Of a stretch of DNA of 19,180 nucleotides, positions 1 to 7,700 are shown in pieces. The first letter of the stretch is position 1, and the number at the start of each line of letters is the position of its first letter. Origin of the DNA: JBFFXF01 sp041569895 (GTDB lineage: Bacteria > Planctomycetota > UBA8108 > JACQVS01). A program made the position numbers and the translations under genes. The stretch covers positions 1-19,180 of the forward strand of contig JBFFXF010000133.1 in assembly GCA_041569895.1 (NCBI GenBank). The letters run 5' to 3'. Under the pieces are notes generated by a model. That model did not search any database. It was not told the origin of the DNA and saw nothing but the letters and a program-made list of their open reading frames with translations.

Positions 1-188
1 GGGCCCGTGCTCGTGCTCCGTATCCGTGTTCCGTCTCCGTTGTCGTTACCGTCGCCGTGCGACAGAGAACCGACTCCGATACCGACTCCGACTCCGACCT
101 CCGACGATCTCTGACTCTGATCTCTGATCTCTGATCTCGGACCTCTGATCTCGGACCTCTGAATCGGTCTCGGAATCGGTTTCTCGTT
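1..188. repeat. Low-complexity repeat island 1 (hexamer arrays)
   Basis: This gene-free stretch is built from consecutive degenerate short repeats. About 1-60 holds units of the form CCGTNT. About 69-107 holds CCGACT and CCGATA units with a 6-base period. About 108-165 switches to CTCTGAT and CTCGGAC units with a 6- to 7-base period, and the end holds AATCGG and TCTCGG units. Open frames running through it translate to monotonous Ser/Arg/Asp/Glu text, so I do not call them genes. Islands near 2490-2800 and 13268-13462 use the same vocabulary. The window starts inside or at the edge of this island, so its true left end is unknown. Confidence 0.75.
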
Positions 189-189
189 T

Positions 190-200
190 CCCCCCCCCCC
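190..200. repeat. C11 homopolymer tract
   Basis: Eleven consecutive C residues follow the end of repeat island 1 and are followed by another C-rich run. The tract lies 18 bases upstream of the candidate -35 box of imuA. Such tracts can slip during replication, but they are also common sites of sequencing error. Confidence 0.8.
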
Positions 201-218
201 GAGCCCCCCGATCGACCC

Positions 219-247
219 TTGCGAAGCCTCCCCCTGTTCGGTATCTT
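219..247 (+). promoter_or_regulatory. Candidate sigma70-type promoter of imuAB
   Basis: TTGCGA (219-224) and TATCTT (242-247) each match four of six bases of the -35 and -10 consensus, and they are separated by exactly 17 bases. Transcription would start near 254, giving a leader of about 65 bases before the imuA ATG. The LexA-like palindrome sits immediately downstream of the predicted start, a position suited to repression. The call rests on spacing and position, because each box alone is weak in a GC-rich genome. Confidence 0.5.
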
Positions 248-259
248 TTCGGTAGAAAG

Positions 260-273
260 CGAACAGCTGTTCG
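260..273. promoter_or_regulatory. LexA (SOS) operator upstream of imuAB
   Basis: CGAACAGCTGTTCG is a perfect 14-base palindrome and fits the GAAC-N4-GTTC core of the Gram-positive type LexA box known from Bacillus and actinobacteria. It lies 46 bases before the imuA start codon and just downstream of a candidate promoter (219-247). imuAB cassettes are known LexA-regulated SOS operons in other bacteria, so site and gene content agree. I saw no second GAAC-N4-GTTC site elsewhere in the window. That this organism's LexA reads this motif is inference. Confidence 0.75.
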
Positions 274-319
274 TATCGAGGGGCAGCGCCGAGGGGCTGG
301 ACGTTTCCGGAGAGATGCC

Positions 320-967
320 ATGCACGCCATGCAGACTGCCGCCGCTGTGTCCCCCGCGAGTGTGTCCCCCGCGAGCTCCCTGTCGCGCGGTCTCCCGGCC
401 GCCGCGACCGCTGGCGGATGGCGGCTCGATGCGCTTGCCGGGCGGCTCGTCGAGGTCTCCGGCGGGCCGGCGGGCGCGGCGCTGACGCTCACCTTCCGCA
501 TCGTGCTCGAGGCGCAGACCCGGGGCGAGCCGGTCGCCTGGGTCGCCGGTCGGGGCAGCACCTTCTTCCCGCCCGATGCGGCGGCCCTCGGCGTCGACCT
601 CGCCGCGCTCGCCGTGGTGCGGGCCGACGGCGCGCTCCGCGCGCTGCGTGCCGCCGATCACCTGGTGCGCTCGGGCGGGTTCGGGCTGGTGGCGCTCGAC
701 CTCGGGACGCGCTCGCGGATGCCGGTGCCGATCCAGTCGCGCCTCGCCGGACTGGCGCGCAAGCACCACACCGCGCTCCTCTGCCTGACGGAGAGATCGA
801 GCGAGCTGCCATCGCTCGGCCCCCTCGTCTCGCTGCGTGTCGAGACGACGAGGACGCGGGGAGAGCGAGGTCGCTTCGGCTGTCGCGTGGACGTCCTCAA
901 GGACCGTCGCGGCGGCGGGAGCTGGCAGCACCTCGAGGTGTGCCATGGACCGGATGGCCTGTGTTGA
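320..967 (+). CDS. imuA: ImuA-like RecA-fold translesion synthesis accessory protein
   Basis: This 215-residue protein is called ImuA from its size, its position directly before imuB, and a RecA-like layout. In that layout GRLVEVSGG leads into the place of the P-loop (residues 48-56), AWVAG follows, and a Walker-B-like strand, FGLVALDLG, lies at about 121-129. ImuA (SulA/RecA-related) recruits or organises ImuB and DnaE2 in the SOS mutasome of many bacteria. The P-loop position reads GGPAGAALT and lacks the conserved Lys, so ATP binding is doubtful. GGAGAG at 309-314 is a good ribosome binding site, and the start lies behind a promoter and LexA-like box. The 3' end overlaps imuB by 23 bases, indicating translational coupling. 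Sequence divergence makes the family call less certain than that of imuB. Confidence 0.7.
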   Translation: MHAMQTAAAVSPASVSPASSLSRGLPAAATAGGWRLDALAGRLVEVSGGPAGAALTLTFRIVLEAQTRGEPVAWVAGRGSTFFPPDAAALGVDLAALAVVRADGALRALRAADHLVRSGGFGLVALDLGTRSRMPVPIQSRLAGLARKHHTALLCLTERSSELPSLGPLVSLRVETTRTRGERGRFGCRVDVLKDRRGGGSWQHLEVCHGPDGLC

Positions 968-2441
968 TGTCGCCGCGCTGCCGCTCCAGCTCATCGTGCG
1001 GCGCAACGCGGGGTGGGGCGAGCAGCCGGTCGCGGTGCTCGATCGTGACCGCGCGCAGGGGAAGGTGCTCTGGGTGAACGAGCGCGCCCGCGCCGCCGGC
1101 GTGCTGCCCGGCATGACGTACGTCGCCGCGCTGTCGCTCTGTCGCACGCTCCGCGCCGGCGAGGTGCCGCGCGGGGAGATCGAGGAGGCCGTCGTCGCGG
1201 TGACGCGCCGCCTCGGGCGACTGACGCCGGCGGTCGAACCGGCCACCGACGAGCCGGGAGTCTTCTGGCTCGATGCGTCCGGCCTGCGGCTGCTCCACGA
1301 CTCGCTCCTGGAGTGGGCGCGCCTCGTGCGCTCGACTCTGGAGCGAGAGGAGCATCTCGTCGCCTCGGTGGTGGTCGGCTTCACGCGTTTCGGCGTCTAC
1401 GCGAACGCGCGTTCCGTGCGCGGAATCCTCGTCTTCCGCAGCGCGGCCGACGAGGAGGCGCGCGCCCGCACCGTGTCGCTCGATCGACTCGCCCTCGAGC
1501 CGTCCGCGCGCGAGATGCTCTTCAAGCTCGGCGTGTGCACCGTCGGCGCGTTCGCGGACCTGCCGTCCGACGGCATCGAGAAGCGACTCGGCCCGACGGC
1601 CTGGCGGGTCTACCGGCTCGCCCGCGGTGACTTCCAGGCGCCGGTCGCATCGCATTTGCCGCCGGCGGAGCCCGTGCGGCGCATCGTCCTCGACACCGGC
1701 GAGGAGGACGTCACGCGCGTCGTCGCGCTCGTCGAGGGGATGCTGCGCGAGCTCGTCGGGGAGCTCGCGGCGAGGGACCACGCGCTCGCCGAGCTCCAGA
1801 TAGCGCTGCGCTTCGAGGACGGCAGCCGACACCACGAGAGCATCCGTCCGGCCGCGCCGACCCGCGACGTGACGCAGCTTCTCGAGCTCGTCTCGCTGCG
1901 GCTCGCGTCGGTCGAGTTCCCCGATCGCGCGTCGGAGGTGAGCGTCGCCGCCGCGGGGCAGGGGAGCGAGCGTGTCCAGCTCGACCTGTTCGACGAGAAG
2001 CCGTCGCGAGACCTCGCCGCCGCCAACCGCGCCATCGCGAGGGTGCGCGCCGAGCTCGGCGACGACTCGGTGGTCCACGCCGCGCTGCGCGACGGTCACC
2101 TCCCCGAGGCGCTCTTCACGTGGGAGCGTCTCGACCGCATCCACGACGCGGCGCCGGAGAAGCGAGCGCAGCACGGCAGCCCCGGCCTCGTCCGCCGCCT
2201 GTCGATTCCCGCCGTGCCGCTTCCCCCCCGCCCGCGCCAGGAGCCGGACGGCTGGATGCTGCGCGGCCTCGAGCAGGGCCCGGTCATCCGCGTCCTCGGT
2301 CCCTACATCGTCGCGGGAGGCTGGTGGCGCCGGAAGGTCCATCGCGAGTACCACTACGCCGAGACCCAGGACGGCGAGATCCTCTGGGTCTACTACGATC
2401 GAGTCCGCCGACGGTGGTTTTTGCAGGGGAGGGTGGAGTGA
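945..2441 (+). CDS. imuB: ImuB, catalytically defective Y-family polymerase homologue
   Basis: This is a 498-residue protein of the ImuB branch of Y-family DNA polymerases. The first palm motif reads CVDVAALPLQ and the second FWLDASGL, where active enzymes have SxDE. The second carboxylate is therefore missing, as expected for ImuB, which acts as a scaffold and not as a polymerase. Residues 345-349 are QLDLF, a textbook beta-clamp binding motif. The C-terminus keeps the ImuB-type YHYAETQDGEILWVYYD and RRWFLQG blocks. I chose the ATG at 945 because homology begins there; the longer frame from 837 would only add residues read from inside imuA. No dnaE2 follows within the window; next comes a repeat island. 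Confidence 0.88.
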   Translation: MDRMACVDVAALPLQLIVRRNAGWGEQPVAVLDRDRAQGKVLWVNERARAAGVLPGMTYVAALSLCRTLRAGEVPRGEIEEAVVAVTRRLGRLTPAVEPATDEPGVFWLDASGLRLLHDSLLEWARLVRSTLEREEHLVASVVVGFTRFGVYANARSVRGILVFRSAADEEARARTVSLDRLALEPSAREMLFKLGVCTVGAFADLPSDGIEKRLGPTAWRVYRLARGDFQAPVASHLPPAEPVRRIVLDTGEEDVTRVVALVEGMLRELVGELAARDHALAELQIALRFEDGSRHHESIRPAAPTRDVTQLLELVSLRLASVEFPDRASEVSVAAAGQGSERVQLDLFDEKPSRDLAAANRAIARVRAELGDDSVVHAALRDGHLPEALFTWERLDRIHDAAPEKRAQHGSPGLVRRLSIPAVPLPPRPRQEPDGWMLRGLEQGPVIRVLGPYIVAGGWWRRKVHREYHYAETQDGEILWVYYDRVRRRWFLQGRVE

Positions 2442-2527
2442 GTTCTCGTCGCCCCGTCCTCGAAGGCTCCGGTTGCGGAGTTCGATGACCGACTCCGACC
2501 CCATCGTCGCAAAAACGTACACGTACC

Positions 2528-2796
2528 CGTTCCCGTTCCCGTGCCCGTTCCCGTCCTCGAGGGCTCTGGTATCGGAGTCCGATGGCCGACTCCGATACCG
2601 ATGGCCGATGCCGACTCCGACTCCGACTCCGACTCCGATATTGATACCGAGGTCCGATTCCGATTCCGATTCCGATTCCGATGACCGACACGGAGTCCGA
2701 GATCGATCCAATCAGCGTCATCTGCGTAATCTGTGTTCCTCTCTCTTCGTGCGTCACGTGACACGGCGTCCGGACACGGGCACGGGAACGGGAACG
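2528..2796. repeat. 21-bp inverted repeats enclosing island 2
   Basis: Positions 2528-2548 and 2776-2796 are perfect reverse complements over 21 bases. Both are built of CGTTCC and CGTGCC units and stop matching at both outer and inner edges. They enclose 227 bases of other repeats, so the unit spans 269 bases. This resembles the layout of a small non-autonomous element (MITE) with terminal inverted repeats. I could not recognise a target-site duplication next to the ends. Chance pairing of two low-complexity arrays of opposite orientation is the main alternative. Confidence 0.55.
2568..2599 (+). other. Strong hairpin inside island 2
   Basis: Arms 2568-2579 and 2588-2599 (GGTATCGGAGTC and its complement) pair perfectly over 12 bases around an 8-base loop. 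It lies 126 bases downstream of the imuB stop. It could end imuAB transcription or protect the mRNA end, but there is no U-run after it. It may also simply be part of the repeat element that surrounds it. Confidence 0.6.
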
Positions 2797-2899
2797 ACGA
2801 GGGGCCAACGAATTCTTGCTCCCCTTCCCCCCATGCCCGACAATCGATTGCCTGGGTGCCCCTCTTGCCGTGCTCCGAAATGACCTGGAGGTTCGCGGT

Positions 2900-4069
2900 A
2901 TGCCCTCTCCGCTCGTGACTCCCGGCCGGCTCTCTGTCGGTCTCCTGCTCTGCCTGGTGGGGCTCGCTCCGATCGGCGCGGTCGAGCCGGTGTCGTTTGT
3001 CGAGTTTCGGTATCAGCTCGGGGGCGCCTTCGAGTTCTGCTCGCAGCCTGGCGATATCTATCGGGCCGGCATCCGGGTGGAGGAGGCCGGGGGCGTCACG
3101 CGCTGGGTGTTCGAGCACTCCGTGCTCGCGCCCGGGACGCGCGGCGTGGACGACTGTCTCCCGCGCTCGAGCGACGCCGCGCCGTGCTTCATCGAGGTCG
3201 AGCAGCAGCGGCGCACGCTGACGGACGTCGGGATCGAACGTGTCGTCGCGGCGTTCACGGCGGCGATCGAGGCGCGGGTCGAGGAACAGGACCCTCTTTG
3301 TCCGCTCTTCGATCCGTGCGAGATCCGCTCGTTCCGGTGGGACGATCTCGAGATCACCGACGACCTCTGCAAGGCGCCGCACTTCACGCACGAGACATCG
3401 CTCGGCCTCGTCGCGTTGCTCGACGAGCTGCGCGGTGGGCAGCCGGTGCCGCCGCCGATTCGAAACGGCGACGTCAACGCCGACGGCGCTATCGACATCA
3501 GCGACGCGACGTTCATGCTCGGCTGGCTCTTCCTCGGCGGTCCGGAGCCGGCGCGCGCCTTCTGCGACGACATCCTCTGCGCCGGCGATCTCATCGAGCG
3601 CCGCAACGGCGACGTCAACGGGGACGGGTCACGCGACATCGCGGACGCGGTCTACGTCCTCAACTGGCTCTTCACCGGCGGCCCGGAGCCGGCGCCGCTC
3701 TGCGAGTGCGTCGGCGATCCGTGCGCTGATTGCCCGCCGCCGCACCGATGCGTTCCCGACGGCATCGACTCGCTGGTGTGCACGTCGGCTCTCGAGACCT
3801 GCGAGGACGTGCGCGCCGTCTACGATCTCATCACGCGAGACCTCGGCCGCCTCTGCGATGGCGAGGAGTGCCACGTCGTCCTCGGCGACTGCGGCATCGG
3901 TCTCGGCGATTGCTACTACGCCGTGAGCACGCGCATCCGCCAGGAGGACCTCGCCGCGCTCGCGCGACGATTCGGCGAGCTCCGCTGCGTCGGTCCCGTC
4001 TGCTTCTGCGCGCCCCCTCCGGACGAGGCGGTCTGTCGCGGAGGAGGATGCGAGTTCGTCACGGAGTGA
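2900..4069 (+). CDS. Secreted Cys-rich protein with type I dockerin repeats
   Basis: The protein has 389 residues. An N-terminal signal peptide (LSVGLLLCLVGLAPIGA, about 12-28) precedes an unrecognised domain with scattered cysteines (about 30-185). Two dockerin/EF-hand-like calcium repeats begin with NGDVNADG (residue 189) and NGDVNGDG (residue 236), each followed by a helix ending LGWLFLGG or LNWLFTGG. The C-terminal 120 residues carry 16 cysteines, suggesting a disulfide-rich extracellular module. Dockerin repeats of this kind are abundant in planctomycete secreted proteins, usually without cellulosomal cohesins. CTGGAGG at 2885-2891 supports the ATG at 2900 over the in-frame ATG at 2816, which lies before the signal peptide. 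The substrate or partner is unknown. A related architecture occurs at 15677-16807. Confidence 0.82.
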   Translation: MPSPLVTPGRLSVGLLLCLVGLAPIGAVEPVSFVEFRYQLGGAFEFCSQPGDIYRAGIRVEEAGGVTRWVFEHSVLAPGTRGVDDCLPRSSDAAPCFIEVEQQRRTLTDVGIERVVAAFTAAIEARVEEQDPLCPLFDPCEIRSFRWDDLEITDDLCKAPHFTHETSLGLVALLDELRGGQPVPPPIRNGDVNADGAIDISDATFMLGWLFLGGPEPARAFCDDILCAGDLIERRNGDVNGDGSRDIADAVYVLNWLFTGGPEPAPLCECVGDPCADCPPPHRCVPDGIDSLVCTSALETCEDVRAVYDLITRDLGRLCDGEECHVVLGDCGIGLGDCYYAVSTRIRQEDLAALARRFGELRCVGPVCFCAPPPDEAVCRGGGCEFVTE

Positions 4070-4091
4070 GCGGTCCGCCGACCGGTGACTC
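4064..4091 (+). terminator. Imperfect hairpin at the dockerin gene stop
   Basis: GAGT (4064-4067) pairs with ACTC (4088-4091), and CGGTC (4071-4075) pairs with GACCG (4080-4084) around a CGCC loop. A symmetric three-base internal loop separates the two stems. The structure includes the stop codon and lies before the sigma factor gene. There is no U-run, so it may only be a weak terminator or an mRNA end structure. Confidence 0.35.
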
Positions 4092-4136
4092 GCGCTCGCC
4101 CGGTGTGGTACCATTCACGCCAAGAAGGGCGAGGGT

Positions 4137-4799
4137 ATGGACGGCGGACGCGCGATTCCGGACGATCTCAGGAGAGTGCGCGCGGCCCTCGATGGGGACT
4201 CGACTTCGCTCGAGGACCTGCTCGAGGCGTACCGCGAGCGGCTCAGGCGCATGGTGCGCCTGCGCATGGATCCGCGCATACGGGCGCGCGTCGATCCCTC
4301 CGATGTGATCCAGGAAGCCTATATCGACGTCACGCGCCAGCTGTCGCAGTACGCCGAGGACCCGCGGATCCCGTTTTTCTTCTGGGTGCGGTTCCTGACG
4401 GCGCGCAAGCTGCAGCGGGCTCACCGCCAGCACCTCGGCGCCGGCAAGCGCGACGCGGCGCGTGAGGTGCGGCTCGGCGCGGGATCGACGCCGAGCGCGA
4501 GCTCGATCATCCTTGCCGAGGCGCTGGCGGACTCGGGTCCCTCGCCCTCGGGGCTGGCGCGCGTGCGTGAGGACTCGGCGCGCGTCGTCGCCGCGCTCGA
4601 TGCCCTGCGCTCCGGAGACCGGGAGATCCTGGCACTGCGACACGCCGAGCAGCTCTCCAACGCCGAGATCGCCGGGCTGCTTGGCATCACGGCAAAGGCC
4701 GCCCAGCTGAGGTACATCCGCGCCATCAGGCGTTTGCGCGATCGGCTGCGCGTCACGGACGGCGGCGCGACACCGTCAGCGGGCGGGGACGAGCCGTGA
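4137..4799 (+). CDS. ECF RNA polymerase sigma factor, planctomycete type
   Basis: This 220-residue sigma-70 family protein directs RNA polymerase to a dedicated promoter set. Region 2 spans about residues 28-75 (MDPRIRARVDPSDVIQEAYI), followed by PFFFWVRFLTARKLQRAHR. Region 4 with its helix-turn-helix spans about 149-200 (ALRSGDREILALRH, then LSNAEIAGLLGITAKAA). The wording matches the planctomycete-expanded ECF group that sits beside Ser/Thr kinases. AGAAGGG at 4123-4129 is the ribosome binding site for the ATG at 4137. The stop overlaps the GTG start of the kinase gene in a GTGA junction, so the two are translationally coupled. No anti-sigma gene is adjacent. Control by the kinase, perhaps by phosphorylation, is inferred from this pairing. 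Confidence 0.9.
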   Translation: MDGGRAIPDDLRRVRAALDGDSTSLEDLLEAYRERLRRMVRLRMDPRIRARVDPSDVIQEAYIDVTRQLSQYAEDPRIPFFFWVRFLTARKLQRAHRQHLGAGKRDAAREVRLGAGSTPSASSIILAEALADSGPSPSGLARVREDSARVVAALDALRSGDREILALRHAEQLSNAEIAGLLGITAKAAQLRYIRAIRRLRDRLRVTDGGATPSAGGDEP

Positions 4800-7700
4800 T
4801 CCACAGACGGGACGACGCGCGGGACGACGCGCTCGATCGCGGGGACGCGCAGGGCGACGACTCGTCGGAGCGCGACTACCTGGTCGGTGAGCTGGCCGAG
4901 GAGTTCGTCGACCGCCGCCGGCGCGGCGAAACGGCGTCGATCGAGGAGTTCGCGACGCGGTACCCGGAGCTCGCCGACGAGATCCGCGAGCTCTTCCCCA
5001 CGCTCGAGCGCATCGAGCCAGCACCGTCGACGCCAGCACCGTCGACGCCAGCCTCGCCGATGAGATTGCCGTTCGGCGCGGGTTCCGCCCGCGCTTCCGA
5101 CGGCGCTCTCGACGGCGGCCCCGACGAGGACGACGACGGCTTTCCCCGCCGTTTCGGCGACTACGAGCTGCTCGGCGAGGTCGCCCGGGGCGGCATGGGG
5201 GTGGTCTATCGCGCCAGACAGCTGACCCTCGGTCGCGAGGTGGCGCTCAAGATGATCCTCCCGGGCGCGCTCGAGGGCTCGCAGGGGGTGGAGCGATTCC
5301 GCGTCGAGGCCGAGGCCGCCGCGGCGCTCGATCATCCCGCCATCGTGTCGATCCACGAGATCGGCGAGTACGACGGACGCGACTATTTCACGATGCAGCT
5401 CGTCGAGGGCGGCAGCCTGGCGGCGCACCTCGAGCGCACGGTCGCCGAGCCGCGCCTGGCGGCCGTCTGGCTCGAGGCGATCGCGAGGGCCGTGCAGTAC
5501 GCGCACGAGCACGGCGTCATTCACCGCGACCTCAAGCCCGCGAACATCCTCATCGATTCCACCGACGCGCCGCGCATAACCGACTTCGGTCTGGCGCGGC
5601 TGGTGCAGAGCGACAGCAGGCTGACGGTGACCGGGGCGATCGTCGGCACGCCGAGCTACCTCGCGCCGGAGCTCATCGACAGCGGCAGCCGCGGGACCCT
5701 CGCGTCGGACGTCTACAGCCTCGGTGCGATTCTCTACGAGTGTCTGGTCGGCGAGCCGCCGTTTCGCGGTGAGACGGCGCTGGCGACGCTCGACCTCGCC
5801 CGTCGGACGGAGCCGCGATGGCCGCGGCAGATCCGTTCGGCGATCGGCGCCGACCTCGAGACCATCTGCATGAAGTGCCTCGAGAAGGATCCGCGCTGCC
5901 GCTACTCGAGCGCCGGGGCGCTCGCGGACGACCTGGCACGCTTCCTCGAGGGCCTGCCGATCGAGGCCCGGCCCACGGGCGCGCTCACCCGGCTCGTCAA
6001 GTGGTCGCGCCGTCGGCCCGCGCTCGCCGCGCTCGTCGGCGTCTCCGCGGTCTCTCTCCTGGCGTTGCTCGTCGTCGGATTCTGGTATAACGTGCGCCTC
6101 CGAACGGCTCTCGATCGCTCCGACAGCCATCGCGTCGCGGCGGAGATCCAGCTCGCTCACCGGGCGTGGCGGGACGGCAAGCTCGATCGCATGCGGGAGA
6201 TCTTGCACGGTCAGCTCCCGCTGGTGACCGGGCGGCAGTCGCCGGGCTTCGACTGGCGCTTCCTCTGGACGCGTGCGTGGAGCCGGCGCGTCAGGCTCGA
6301 CGGTCACCGGCAGACCGTCGAGTGCGTTGCGTTTCGTCCGGGCGACCGTCAGGTCGCGACGGGGAGCCGGGACCACACCATCAAGCTCTGGGACTGCGAG
6401 ACCGGCGCGACGCTGCGGACTCTGGCGCGGCACGCGCTCTGGGTGCAGGACCTGGCGTTCTCGCCCGATGGTCGCTTCCTCGCCAGCGCGGCCGGGGTTC
6501 CCTCGGACGTGTCCGGCGGCGGCGAGATCATGGTGTGGGACCTCGAATCGGAGGGCAGCGCGCCTGCCGCCGTGATCCGGCGCCCGACGGCCGTGACCAC
6601 CGTCGACTGGTCCTCGGACGGGGAGCTCGTGCTCGCCGGAGATCTCGGCGGGGTCGTCCTCCTCCTCGAGGCGAAAGCTCTCCTCGAGCGCAGCAACGGT
6701 GACGGGGCTGACACCGGCGAGACACGCGTCGAGACTCGCGGCCAGCTCGACTTCGGTGGCGCCGTACGCCGGGTGCGCCCGTCTCCCGACGGCGCGCTCC
6801 TCGCCGTGGGTGGCGGGTCTCTCGGAGAGGGCCGCGTCGGACTGCGAGACCTCGAGACCGGGTCGTGGCGGTTCCTTGACGTCGATCTTCCCGACCTCGT
6901 CGAGGAGCTGGCCTTCTCGGCGGACGGCCGGCGACTCGCCTTCGCCGGCAGGAACGCGAGCGTCACCCTCGTCGACATGGACAACATCGACAACATCGAC
7001 GACGGCGACACGGTCACGGTGCTGCGACACCAGCAGCACACCACGTCGCTCTGCTTCACGGCCGACGCGAAGCGACTCGTCGCCACCGTCCACGATCGCG
7101 ACACGGGAGAGAACACGCTGAGGATCTGGGAGCTCGAGACGCCCGACTCGAGGACTTCCCTCCCGATCTCCACGACCTGGTCGCTCCCGTCCATCATCAG
7201 CGCGACCGGCGTGTCCGGCGACGGCGGGACGATCGCGCTGGCCGGCAATCCTCTCGCGGAGCTGCGTGATCTGCGGTCCTTCCGCGAACACGACTCCGTA
7301 CCTGTCGACGATGACATCACGAGCGTGCAGTTCTCTCCCGACGGCAGTCTCCTCGCGACCGGCAGCCGGGGCGGCCGTCTCTCCGTCTGGAACGCACGGA
7401 CGAACGCGCTCATGGAATCGATCGACGCGCATGCCAGCGTGATCCTGGCGATCGCCTTCTCGCCGGAAGGGCGCCATCTCGCCACCGGCTCCGCGGACAA
7501 GACCGTCAGGCTCTGGACGCGTGACGGCGGTGGCGCGTGGAAACCCGCCGGCGTCTTCAAGGGCCATCTGGGCACGGTGCGGTCCCTCGCTTTTCATCCC
7601 TCGGGCGACCTGCTCGCGGTCGGGAGTTACCGCCGCGTCCGGCTCTGGAGCGTGTCGCGGCAGCAGCGTGTCGCCGAGATCGAGGCGCACCTCGGGCGCA

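Larger units (their letters stand above)
2442..2899. repeat. Intergenic region with repeat island 2
   Basis: This 458-base gap between imuB and the dockerin gene is mostly repeats. In order it holds CCCGTT hexamers (2526-2556), a long hairpin (2568-2599), CCGATG and CCGACT hexamers (about 2578-2638), CCGATT hexamers (about 2652-2682), and a non-hexamer block with AATCAGCGTCATCTGCGTAA (2710-2729). CGGGAA hexamers in the opposite orientation close it at 2776-2796. Frames through it give Ser-Asp or Arg-Ser runs and are rejected as genes. The last 100 bases (2797-2899) are ordinary, with CTGGAGG just before the next gene. I saw no clear promoter. Confidence 0.75.

Noticed and set aside
2526..2685. 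CRISPR-like array
   Set aside because: The repeats are contiguous 6-base units without unique spacers, so there is no repeat-spacer structure.
897..2711. 604-codon open frame on the minus strand across imuB and island 2
   Set aside because: imuB on the plus strand is clearly real. The N-terminal part of this frame is a translation of hexamer repeats.
2393..3391. Minus-strand frame with Arg-Asn and Gly-Thr runs
   Set aside because: The runs are produced by the 6-base repeats, and the frame runs into the antisense of the dockerin gene.
4085..4114. GTGACT and TACCAT as a promoter for the sigma factor gene
   Set aside because: Each box matches only four of six bases and the first lies inside the hairpin after the dockerin gene. 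It is too weak to list as a feature.
5027..5061. Short tandem repeat coding for PAPST units in the kinase
   Set aside because: It is a two-copy 15-base duplication in a linker before the kinase domain, which is ordinary in such linkers.
4421..7690. 1089-codon open frame on the minus strand
   Set aside because: It lies opposite the sigma factor and kinase genes, whose conserved motifs are on the plus strand. Its translation is Arg/Glu/Val-rich without motifs, a known shadow effect in GC-rich coding DNA.
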